Origin: Phaseolus vulgaris
Lineage: Eukaryota; Streptophyta; Magnoliopsida; Fabales; Fabaceae
DNA: 64,000 nt
NCBI RefSeq assembly: GCF_000499845.2
Contig: NC_023756.2
Location: 2,443,332-2,507,331, forward strand
Reading direction: 5' to 3'
Shown here: positions 34,181-45,234 of the stretch, in pieces
How positions within the stretch are numbered: position 1 is the first letter of the stretch
How the letters are laid out: the number at the start of each line of letters is the position of its first letter
Translations under genes and position numbers: made by a program
The notes under the pieces: generated by a model
The model's database searches: none
What the model was told of the DNA's origin: nothing
The model's input: only the letters and a program-made list of their open reading frames with translations

Positions 34181-35431
34181 CTTTTTTCTTAAATATCAAT
34201 TAACCTTGGAAGATATATACAACAAATATCAAGCTATTAAGGTCAATATCTTGTGTTCATAACACAATATTTTTTTCTCAACAAATCCTTAAAATATATC
34301 CTTAACTATTTTTAATTAAATATTTTAAAACATATATTTTTTAATTGTTTTTTATCGTTTAATTTTTTATTAATTAAGTGACATGATTATTATTTTTCTT
34401 ACCATCTTGCGGTTAATATAAAATAATATTATAGTTAATAAACTTAACTAACTTTCATTTTTTCATTAAAAATTTATTGGATAACGAGTTTATCATGTTT
34501 TCTTATAGTTATAGTTTTCATGTCATCATATACCACTACAAGAAAATCATGAAATAAAAATTAATTTTAAAAACAAAAAATGATTAGTTGCTATAGTGAC
34601 TAAATTCGAGACCATTTTAGAAACTAAAAAAAAAATTGGTTTCTAAATTAGTTTATATTATTGTTAAATGATTTCTAAAATGATATTTAATTAACTACTA
34701 AGGTTTTTGCTACCAAATTTATAATCTAAATAATATTGGTAGTTAAAACATTGGTAGCTAATTAAATACAAATTTAGAAACTAATTTAGAAACCAATTTT
34801 TTTTTAACCTCTACAATGATTTCTAATTTAACTATTATAAAAACTAATTATTTTTTGTTTTTAAAATTAGTTTTTATTTTATAATTTTCTTATAGTATAT
34901 ATACTAACAAAAGGATCCTTACCATCATCATCACCATTGATATAAATAATAAATAACAATGGTGGTGATAGTTTCTTGTTATCCAACACATTATCAACAA
35001 AAATAATAAAATTCACTTTTCGATTTACATTAACCACAATTTAGTTTTATATTAAGTACACAACATCACATTTTTAACATGTGAAAACAAGTAAGGAGGG
35101 TAATGGAATAAAATAAAAGTAATGTAAACCACACAGAATTAAAAAAGAACTAAATTAAAAAATATAATTTTTTGAAATAAAAAATAAGCTTGATTACCTC
35201 ATTGATCCATTAAGGGTCAACAGTCAAATTCAGTGATTTTTTTTTAAAAAAAAATTATCCTAGATTTTCTATTTTTTTTTAAAAGATATACAATTGATCT
35301 CTTTTGTTAATTAAATATTTTTATTATTTTTATGGCAGCAAAATTTGAAAATAGCTATTAATTATTATTATTACTGGTAGTTATAATAAAAGTTTGACTT
35401 TTCCTTCTCTATAAAGGAATGAACGATCTAT
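34181..35431 (+). repeat. Tandem duplication upstream of CYP82 gene 4, unit A
   Basis: From CTTTTTTCTTAAATATCAATTAACC to AAGGAATGAACGATCTA. It repeats as unit B at 35439-36480. Its final part (35320-35431: TTTTTATGGCAGCAAAATTTG ... TTTGACTTTTCCTTCTCT) equals the proximal promoter of gene 4 (36330-36480), but no P450 exon follows it here. Unit A contains a MITE that unit B lacks. Confidence 0.8.
34534..34897. mobile_element. Full palindromic CACTA-type MITE
   Basis: Starts CACTACAAGAAAATCATGAA and ends ATAATTTTCTTATAGTA. The two halves are complementary along nearly the whole 364 bp (TTAGTTGCTATAGTGACTAAATT..., GGTAGCTAATTAAATAC...), so the transcript would fold into a long hairpin. The duplicate segment at 35815 lacks it and shows the empty site. 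Confidence 0.85.
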
Positions 35432-35438
35432 TTTCCAT

Positions 35439-36480
35439 CTTTTTTCTCAAATATCAATTAACCTTGGAGGATACAACAAATATCAACTATTAAGGTCAAT
35501 ATTTGTGTTCATAACAAAATATTTTTTTTTCTCAACAAATCCTTAAAATATATCCTTAACTATTTTTAATTGATTTTTTTAATTAAATATTTTTAAAAAA
35601 TATATTTTTTAATTGATTTTTTATCTTTTAATTTTTTATTAATTAAGTGACATGATTATTATTTTTCTTACCATCTTATGAACTTGCGGTTAATGTAAAA
35701 CAATATTATAGTTAATGTAAAACAATAAGCTTAACTAACTTTATTTTTTCATAAAAGAATTATTAGATAACGAGTTTATCATGTTTTTTTAGTTGTAATT
35801 TTCATGTCATCATATACCATAAAAAAAAGATCATCACCATTGATATAAATAGCAATTATCAAACACTTTTTCAATGAAAATAATAAAAATCACTTTTCAA
35901 TTTACATTAATCACAATTTAGTTTTATATTAAACACAAAACATCACATTTTTAATATGTGGAAACAAGTAGCAGAGTAATGGAATAAAATAAAAGTAATG
36001 TAAACCACACAAAATTAAACAAAAAAAAAAATTCAATTTTTTTTTTAATACTATTTAATAAAAATAACCTAGACCTTGAACCCTAAATTCATAGTATTTT
36101 GATTTTTAAAAAAAATAAATTTTGTCTTATTTTTAAAAAAAAATATACAATTTGATCTGTTTTATTAAATTAACATAAAGAGGAGGAAGTGGTGACATGA
36201 TGTGACAAAGTTATAAACGCACGTATAAAAATGTTATAAAGTATGATTTAAATTAGTAATTACAATTCACTGCATAATAATTTAAATTTTAATATTTTGA
36301 AACTTAACCTTATATATTTTAAATATTTTTTATGGCAGCAAACTTTGAAAATAGTTATTAATTATTATTATTAGTGGTAGTTATATCTTATAAAAATTAC
36401 AACACAATTTCCAAGTAAAATCATACTTAGTCTTTGAAAAGTTTGACTTTTCCTTCTCTCTGAAGGAATGAAGGATCTAT
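35439..36480 (+). repeat. Tandem duplication upstream of CYP82 gene 4, unit B
   Basis: Matches unit A (34181-35431) minus the MITE. It includes the promoter-proximal region of gene 4 (TTTGACTTTTCCTTCTCTCTGAAGG at 36437-36465). Confidence 0.8.
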
Positions 36481-36534
36481 TTAACCACTCCTACTTTACC
36501 CTACCTGAAACACACAGAGCCTCAACTCGCTCAA

Positions 36535-39117
36535 ATGGATTTGGTTGTAAATTCCTTGAATGCAACCACCATTGCACTCGCTTCTCTAATTCTCTTCTGT
36601 TTCTTTCTCTATGGTCTCTTCAAATTTTCTCGAGGGAAAGAACCTCCCACAGTTGCAGGTGCATGGCCAATACTTGGTCACCTTCCATTGATGAGTGGTT
36701 CAAAGTCACCCCACAGAACTTTGGGTGCTTTGGCCGACAAATATGGACCCATTTTCACCATCAAACTTGGTGCGAAAAGGGCTGTGGTAATCAACAACTG
36801 GGAAATAGCAAAGGAATGCTTCACCACAAACGACACAGTCGTTTTCGGTCGCCCCAAGCTTGTTTCGGTGGAACTCATGAGCTACAACCAAGCCATGTTT
36901 GCCTTAGCACCCTATGGTCCCTATTGGCGAAAAATAAGAAAGCTTACAATTTCAGAGATTCTCTCCCCTCAGCAAGTGAGGCAGCAACGTCATCTTTTTG
37001 AGTCAGAGGTTCAAGAATCGATCAAGGAGCTCTTTGACCTTTGGCGCAGCAACAAGAATGAGAGCGGCTATGCCTTGGTGGACTTGAAGCAATGGTTTTC
37101 TCATCTGATATTCAACATGGTCCTTCAAATGATTACAGGGAAGCGATATTTCAGTGCAGCAACTGTAGACGATGAGAAGGCACAGAGATGTGTGAGGACT
37201 GTGGAGGAGTTGATGCGTCTGATGGGGGTGTTCACAGTGGGAGACGCTGTTCCTTGGTTGAGACGGTTTGATTTGGGAGGGAATGAGAAGGCTATGAAAG
37301 AAATTGCTAAAGAGTTGGATATTATTCTTGGTGAGGAGTTAGAGGAACACAGAAAAAGGAAGGGTTTGGGTGAAGCTAAAGATTTCATTGATGTGATGAT
37401 TTCCTTGTTTGATGGAACAATTACTGATGGGGTCGATGCAGATACCGTTATCAAATCCACCATACTGGTATGTATCTTCAATATGAACATTATAATCCTT
37501 TCAAACTTCAACCGTCTAGTATTTTATTTTTCTTTCTAATTTTGTTTTCTGCATGGCACAGTATAGCATGGTTGAATAGTGTATATTAGGGATAACGATC
37601 TGAGTCAACCCATTCTAGATAGATATGTCCTGTTAAAAAGTACAGATTAATTCTATTGGTTTATCTCTAAGGAAAAGATTTCTTTAACATCCAAAAATAA
37701 AATACATACAATTTAACAAATCATTATAATAATATTTTTAAATTAAAAAATAATATAACAATGTTCTGATTTTCAATAAAATTTGAATTTTGATTATAAT
37801 AATAAATTATTTAATAAAATATTTTATTAAATATATACATTTTTTTAAAGGTAAATACATTATTACTATTAATTTGAAAAATAATATATTTATATATATA
37901 ATACAACCTTTAAATTTTATTATAAAAAAGACTAAGGTATTTTTTTTTTTTGAAATGTCCCTTTTAATTCAATTTTATTTTTTGTTGACAAAAAAAATAT
38001 ACTTTTTAGAAAGATAAAAAACACCATTTATTAAAAAATCATTATTGAATTTTGTGAGGGTGATATAAATTAGGGATTGAGTGTAGATTCTTCCTGCATC
38101 TCCATGCCTTTCTTCTTGCATCCCATTATACAAAAAATACTCAAATTATGCTTTGGCATTTTTCTTTAATTCCGAAATGTGACATTTAATTTGGAAGTTA
38201 AAATTTGTTTTGGGATTGTACATTATTTCAGATTGTACAATCCAAAATACAAATTTGTATACTAGATTATTGAATTTGAAATAAATAATTTTACAACTTT
38301 TGAGAATAAGAGGTTGCTAGAAGAAATAAATAAGATGAAGAAATTAAATAAATTTATGAATTAAAATTAGTTTATATATGAATTAAAAATAATATTTTAT
38401 GTAAATTGATTTTAATATATGATTTTTTTTTTGTTTTATAGAAGAACTTGTGAATAAAACCATATTCTTAATTTGTTTAATTTGCAGACACTGATTGCAG
38501 GAGGAACTGACACAAGTAGTGTTGTTCTTGTGTGGGCAATGTGTTTGATTTTGGGAAATCCTTTGGTATTGGAAAAAGTGCAAGCCGAACTAGACATTCA
38601 TATTGGAAAAGAGAAATGCGTAAGTGAGTCTGATATGAGTAAGTTAACATATCTTCAAGCCATAGTCAAAGAAACTTTAAGATTATATCCTCCGGGTCCT
38701 CTTGCGACACCTCGTGAATTCACAGAGAATTGCACTTTAGGTGGTTATAATATAAAAAAAGGAACTCGACTAATCACAAATCTTTGGAAGATTCACACAG
38801 ACAAGAATGTTTGGGAAGATCCATTGGAGTTCAAACCTGAAAGGTTTCTTACAACTTACAAAGATCTCGATGTTAAAGGTCATCATTTTGAGCTAATACC
38901 ATTTGGAGGTGGTAGAAGAATGTGTCCAGGAATATCCTTTGGCCTTGAAGTAGTGCAATTCTCTCTTGCTAGTATTTTGCACTCTTTTGAATTTTTAAGT
39001 TCATCACCTGATCCTATTGACATGACCGAAAACTTTGGATTAGCCAACACCAAAGCCACTCCACTTGAGATTCTTATTAAACCACACCTATCTTTTAGTT
39101 GTTATGAAAACAACTAA
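36535..39117 (+). CDS. CYP82A-like cytochrome P450, gene 4
   Basis: 520 residues. Exons are 36535-37467 and 38488-39117 (phase 0). Start [15 protein letters not shown], anchor about 11-31, [13 protein letters not shown]. The linker before the exon end is five residues shorter (GLGEAKDF) than in genes 3, 5, 6 and 7. Exon 2 opens [14 protein letters not shown] about 373-376, PREF intact, PERF about 428-431, heme loop [10 protein letters not shown] with Cys457. The N-terminal part of exon 2 differs from gene 3 at many residues, while the last 250 bp is almost identical, suggesting gene conversion. The intron (1020 bp) has no MITE but shares a block (about 38040-38280) with the introns of genes 3 and 5. 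Function by family: ER monooxygenase of specialised metabolism; substrate unknown. Confidence 0.95.
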
Positions 39118-39339
39118 TCCATGTGCTAGTTATGCGGTCACAATTTATTTTCATTCAAAGTATCGTTCAAAGTCTTTGCTATCTTTGTATTTTTGTTCAA
39201 AGTGCTTGATATATTTTAATTTTCCTTTAATGTACTTGATAGATTTATAGCTTATCTTTGTAAACTTTGAAACTCTTTCAAATATATCATTAATAAAAAG
39301 AATAATTACACCGCATATTCTCACTACTTTATTCCTTCT

Positions 39340-39725
39340 TTATCGATATTTTCTTTATATTTTTCAAGTCCCTCTTATGGAAATAAATCTTTGTAAATTT
39401 TTTTCCTCTATACATCCTTCCAACTAGTAAGGCTCTGATTTGGATGTGATTTGAATCATTCTTTAGCTTTTCCTGTCAATGAGAAAGGAAATAAACGTAG
39501 ATAAACAGTTTCAATATCACCTGATTGAAAGTCTATTGTTCCTACCAATTCATAAAATGTAGACAAATGTGTATATGGATCCTCATGGTCCATTGTTGTA
39601 AATTGATGGGTACTTATCAGACTGAGGAATGCAGGTTTCATCTCCAAGGCGTTGGTGGTAGAAGGTATTGCAATACTAGAGAAATGATGGCCTCTGGTGC
39701 ATAGCATAATCTCCAAGTGTTCTCT
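39340..39725 (-). pseudogene. Gypsy-type retrotransposon gag fragment (broken)
   Basis: The minus-strand frame reads a plant retrotransposon gag domain with the MDHEDPYTHLSTFYEL and DIETVYLRLFPFSL stretches. It is interrupted by an in-frame stop at 39456-39458 and another near 39410, after which gag-like sequence (SHPNQSLTSWKDV) continues to about 39340. Confidence 0.8.
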
Positions 39726-40900
39726 TGGGTTGTTGATGACTTTTTACGGCAAGTGCACTGTGTTTGTCAGAAGTAATAATTGTCCCTAAGAACGAATATC
39801 AATCCACAAGGAACAATGAAGTGAATTATTGAGTACAAAATTCGCTAAATATAACAACAGAACAATAAAAAGAGTTTTGAAGTGATTGTGTTGACACCGA
39901 TCAATAATAAAATAAACAAAGAATTAGTTGCTTGAATTGAAAAAATAGGGATTAGGTTTCATTTTTCTCACTCTCATGTATTTTGATTAGGATGTTAATA
40001 TTAAGTTCTTTGATTGAAATTGATGGCCATAAAAAATTCATTTTTATCGATCCCTCGCATATAAAATCCTTAAAAATGTTTCCTAAATATCGATCCCTTG
40101 CATATTTATAAAAACAACTTAGAATCCCATTGAGACGTTAATGTCAATTAACATTTCAAGTTTATCCTTAACACTCAAATATGTTAAGTATTGTTGTTCA
40201 GGTTTGAACCCTAAAAATACCTCTCGGTTAGATTTAAGACTATCAATTTGTCACGGAAAGTTAAAAGTAAAACAACAATACCAATAATCAATCAAGAACT
40301 TAATATTAATATATAAGATATCACCTCAATATATAAGAGTTTGAGCATATTACTCCAAATCCAAAATGGTAAAATTAGCCACGCATACTTCTAGCACCTT
40401 CCATTCTCCTAATTGGGTTACAATTCACTCTATGGTGTTTTCCTCTCAATCTGACACAGTAGGATTGAGCCTCTAGCCCCCTATTTATCCTAATTTTCTA
40501 GGGTTAGGTCGCTTCTTATGTCGTGCTAATGGGCTAAGTGATAAAACATAAAAAAAACCCCAATCTTTCTGACGTATTCTCGCTCAAGCGAGATACTCTT
40601 GTGGCGAAATAGTCTTTTTCTGCATCTCTTTGCATTCTAGGACCTACCTTCTAGCTTTATCTTTTTAGCTCAAATTATTCTCCTTTACTCCAAATCTTCA
40701 ATCCTCCCTAAAAATATGCAATTAACACCAAATTTGGGAATAAAATTCTCTTATTCAAATAAAGATCATACAAAATGTATAAATTCATAAATTAGAGATT
40801 ATTCTATATGTAAATTAGCAATAAATCCTCCTAAGTGCCTAAATTTTAATATGAAATATTACTGAAATTAGACACTTATGAGTTGTGGTGGTGGTTTTTT
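39726..40900 (-). mobile_element. Noncoding part of the same gypsy-like element
   Basis: Adjoins the gag fragment on its 5' side. Less AT-rich, with words seen in legume LTR-element leaders (GGCAAGTGCACTGTGTTTG at 39747-39766, CTCGCTCAAGCGAGATACTC at about 40577-40596). No paired LTRs or target duplication found, so the limits are approximate. Confidence 0.45.
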
Positions 40901-41534
40901 TTGGCTATAATGCTTTCTTCTTGAAAAATATTAATGGGAAGGAAAAAAATGGTTAAGGATTCTTCTATAGTCTCTTTGTTTTTCTGTTCTCTTTCTCTCG
41001 TTGTTTCTTGTAGCTGCCTTTTCAATCTCTAATTTAAACAATTGAGGATTCTTCTAGCAGAAACAATTTAAGCCATAACAGTTCTTGGAGTTAATCTTTA
41101 AAAGGTTTAATTTGTATTTTTTAGAAGTTCACAGTGTATAAAAAAATAATTTTCTTTAAAAATTAGATTCAAATTGGTTCTACAACAATGTGCTTTGATA
41201 AAAGACTTTACTTTTAAATTGTAAAGCAAGATTCAAATCAGCTTTCAATAACCGTCTATTTAAACAATAAAACACTTTAAATCACATTTTAAAATCAAAT
41301 TTGATATGATGATGTTTAAAACCAGTTCCAAAACGAGATTTCTTATTGATGGTTTGTTTTTAAGTATGAACTTGTCATCAAAGACACCATCCAGTTTTTA
41401 AGTTTGATTAATTTCTTTAGTTGTTAGAAGTAATGAATACGAGAGAAGAATAACACACAATGATTTATACTAATATGAGAGAAGTAGTGTATATACTCTT
41501 ACTTACGATAAAGAATTATAAAAATTAAAAGAAG
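40901..41534. other. Anonymous AT-rich region
   Basis: No coding or repeat signature visible. Confidence 0.35.
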
Positions 41535-41990
41535 TAAAACTTGACGAAATTTGTACTTCCATCATTATTTTTTCCTTTATCACTTATTTCTATACTCTTT
41601 CTTTAACAACATTGTAATATAGCGATTTTTTATAACAAAATATGAAATAATTTTAAAACGTGTGAAGAAAACGGTATGGATGAATGGATACGTTATATTG
41701 ATAAATAAATAAACCACATGCGTTGGTTTTAATCAAGACAATAACTTGACATATACATACGTATCTCCAAAATTTTATTTACCCAATTCTTACCAAAAAT
41801 ATTTTAAAATAATTAATTTGTCGTCGTATAAATTCTCACTTCTAATTGAAAAATGTATGAGCATATTTATTTTCCAATTTGTAACAAAATTTACGAATTT
41901 ATATATAATTTTACAATAATTATTTTTTAGTTTATTAACATGGCATAAAATTAAAGTTTTCGTTTTCTTTTATTGACATGTTGGTCGAAT
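41535..41990 (-). repeat. Dispersed repeat, inverted partner of 25076-25560
   Basis: The complement carries AACTTTAATTTTATGCCATG, TTCAATTAGAAGTGAGAATT, TTAAAACCAACGCATGTGG and the TAATGATGGAAGTACAAATTT end. Confidence 0.65.
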
Positions 41991-43309
41991 AAGAGGTTTT
42001 TTTTATTTTATTTTAATTTCTTTAATTATTTAATTACCTAAATTATTTCAATCAACACAACAAGTAAGATAGGACGTTTATAAATAATTATCAGAATAAT
42101 ATTTCATTAAGTAAACTAATTCTTAATATTTTAGAACAGTTACCAACAAGTATCCACAGTTAAAAAATAAAAATAAAAATATAAATTTAATATATTATAA
42201 AAAAATAGATTTGAATATTACACTTATCAAAATTACTTTCTATTTTAGTTTCTAATTTTTTTTATAGACTCTTGAATTAAAAAATTAAAAATATTTTTTA
42301 TTCATCCCAATCTAAAAGTGATAGTTTAGTCTTTTGAAATTTAAATACTATTTTGAGTTATCTAATTTATTAATAATTGACAAATTCGTTAATAATTATA
42401 GATTCAATTGAAAAAAATAAAGAATAAAAAAAACAAAGCATCAATGACATAAACTCATAATAATGAATCCAGACACTGAATTACAAAACATTATTTTATT
42501 TATATGAATTCGATTGCACTTTCTTTATAATGATATTTCTTTTGAGTTTTAATTATCTAGAAATTTTCCAAACAATTATATGTGACAAAGCATGAACATG
42601 AAATCAATAACAGTATATATGAAGTTGAATGTGTAACGATGTGACCATTTTACACTATCAATCTATTCCATGTTTTTCCATTACAATTTGATTTGTGTGC
42701 TTAAAGTGATCAATCATGGATGCAAATAATGATGAAATAGAAATTAATATGCTCATAAAAAAATAAAGGCAACGTTGGTGTACCTAACATGGTGGTGACG
42801 AACTACATCAACTACATTAGAACAGTTCTTTTATGGGTGGTGTGTGTGCTGCCTTATGTGAATAAGGAAAATTTTACGTATATATTGTGGAGGTAGGAAA
42901 AGTTTTATCTACCCCACGGGACGCCAAATGTTCTAGCCAAGAGGGATGTCTCCCTACTAAAGCGTACAATTAAGCCAGAAACAATGGTTTCTAGCCCTAA
43001 AGTGTTTGTCAGGTCATCTTCTTTCCCTTATATAAGTTAGTGCTCTCCTCCCTTTTTGTATCCCTTCTTGTTTTGAGTTATATTTTCAAATTGATTACAA
43101 TCACATATATACGGTCGATCTCCATAATCAACGCACTCTCCTCTTTATGAAAAATAAATAAGATCTTTTTCATTAATTTCAGAGATAGACTATTTCACCA
43201 CATCATCGGTCTGATAAGTTCATAACCATTATTTACATAGATCGACACAAAAACCATTTCACCATGTGATAACACTCGATCCATGATCTCACAATACCAA
43301 ATTAAAAGA
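41991..43309. other. AT-rich region with a possible LTR remnant
   Basis: 41991-42750 shows nothing. 42760-43250 is less AT-rich, with phrases such as CTACCCCACGGGACGCCAAATG and CTTATATAAGTTAGTGCTCTCC (a TATA-like core) that suggest a solo LTR, but no target duplication was recognised. Confidence 0.3.
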
Positions 43310-43830
43310 ATTCTTAATTTTTTTTGAAAATAAAGCTATTTTGAAATTGTTGTTAAATTATTTCATCTTAATATTTAGGTCTTATTTTCAAAATTTGAAT
43401 TCCAACACGATTTATCTATTAATATAACGTGTCTTAATTTTAATTATATCTCTCTATACTTTTTTAGTAAGTTTTAAAAGTCTTGTCATGATTTGTGCGT
43501 GTTATCTTTACTCGGGGACTCTTTGTATCTTTCCAATGTTCTCATATGTCCCACAAGAGACAAAGTCTCTTTTCAATTATTTTAGCAATAATAGAAAACT
43601 TACTTATTTTAAAATACTATTCAGTATTATTAGAGCATTCTTATTGGGGTAAGTCAGGTACTACTTTAATGTTTATGTACTGTTTGAATAAATGTCCCAT
43701 TGAAAAATGTGAGCATTTTTGTCCCATTCTTAACTTTATTGTTTGGTAGAAATTTTTCGTCCGGAAGAGTAATTAAGTGGTGCAGTTTCTACCTAACTCT
43801 CCGGCCACCTGTTTAATGCTAATACGTCGT
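43310..43830 (+). repeat. Copy 5 of the CYP82-flanking segment
   Basis: Matches 28864-29345 from TTTTTTTTGAAAATAAAGC to TCGTCCGGAAGAGTAATTAAG. About 80 bp near 43640-43730 is shared with 33637-33700. Confidence 0.65.
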
Positions 43831-44389
43831 CATTCGTGCTCATATGTTGATGCGAAAAGATTTATTTCACATTAAAAACATATATTTAACATCACATTAT
43901 TATAATAATATAATCAGGTTTAAAATTAAAAAATAAATTAAATATATGTTTAATATGTCTCAGTTTTTTTTTTCAGAAAATGTTTTTTATGAATGATTTA
44001 AAATGTTTTTTTTCTTATTTTTATAATTATAATATAATCTTTTAGAATAAAAATTTAATTTTTAAAAAATTAATATGTTTTTTCTTTTAAAAATTTTGTT
44101 AGAATTCTAATAAAATTGTCAAAAATTTTAAAAATATATTTAAGAGACGTATTTAACTTAGTTTGATAAGTAAGAGATTTGTGAAAGGTATTAATTAAAA
44201 GAGTGGTGATATATTAACACTTTTAATGATAAAAACACATTTTTTTTTAAATAAAAGTTTTCATGTTAGACATCATTATGCAGTTTTTACACTTTTTATA
44301 CTATAATAAATTAATATTTTATTTATTTTTATTTTATTTTTTAATTTAAAAATATTATTATAAACAATGTAAATGTATGTTTTTTTATT

Positions 44390-44686
44390 CACTATAATAA
44401 AATCATGAAATAGAAACCAATTTGTAGAAATCAAAATAATTAGTTGCAATAGTAACTAAAAAGAAATTTGGTTTCTAAATTAGTTTCTATTATTGTTAAA
44501 TAGTTTCTAAATTGGTATCTAATTAGCAACTAAGGTTTTTCTACCAAATTTAGAAACTAAATAATTGGTAGTTAAAATCTTAATTGCTAATTAAATATCA
44601 ATTTAAAAACTATTTAATAATAATATAAATTAATTTGAAAAACTAATTTTGTTTACTTTCTAAATATTTAATGATTTTCTGTCTGA
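44390..44686. mobile_element. Palindromic CACTA-type MITE, nearly complete
   Basis: Starts CACTATAATAAAATCATGAAATAG and ends near ATGATTTTCTGTCTG. The right half is partly deleted. Confidence 0.7.
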
Positions 44687-45150
44687 ACAAAACTTTTCTC
44701 TAATTAAGAAGGAGTGATACTTTATAATTTGTGTTTTATAAATAATTACTTTACAATTTTGCTATAGTGATATAATATTTAAAGTTATCTAATTAATTTA
44801 TACTTTTTACATTTATTATATTATTATAGTTGTAAAGTATTATAAAATTATCTTTATGTTGAGTAAAAAATAGATGATTTGATAAGTAATTAGAGAGATC
44901 TTTATAAAAGTGGAGTGATTTTTGTCTATTATCACTATGAAGTTTGTTATTGACACGATTTTTCCAAATTTAGAAAATAACTATATTTTAATTATGAGTG
45001 GCGGCAAATATTAACTCATCTTTTCAAGAGAGAAATGATATTTTAACTATAAAAAATGATTTGATTTGATTGATTTAAATATAAATATATATTATAATAA
45101 GATTGTATAAAATAGTAGGGTTGTTAGAAACCTAAGAACAGTGTCAGAGA
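44687..45150. other. Upstream region of CYP82 gene 5
   Basis: AT-rich. The last 60 bp (ATATTAAAATCCAATTTGTGTAG..ACACAATCTTCTCT) match the leader of gene 3. No strong TATA box. Confidence 0.4.
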
Positions 45151-45234
45151 GTGACTCACAAGTTAGAGATATTAAAATCCAATTTGTGTAGCCTCAAGCA
45201 TGCATCGCATACACAATCTTCTCTCTTGGGTAAA

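Noticed and set aside
36468..37001. 177-codon + frame overlapping gene 4 exon 1
   Set aside because: A second frame of the P450 exon; its amino acids read as a frameshifted P450.
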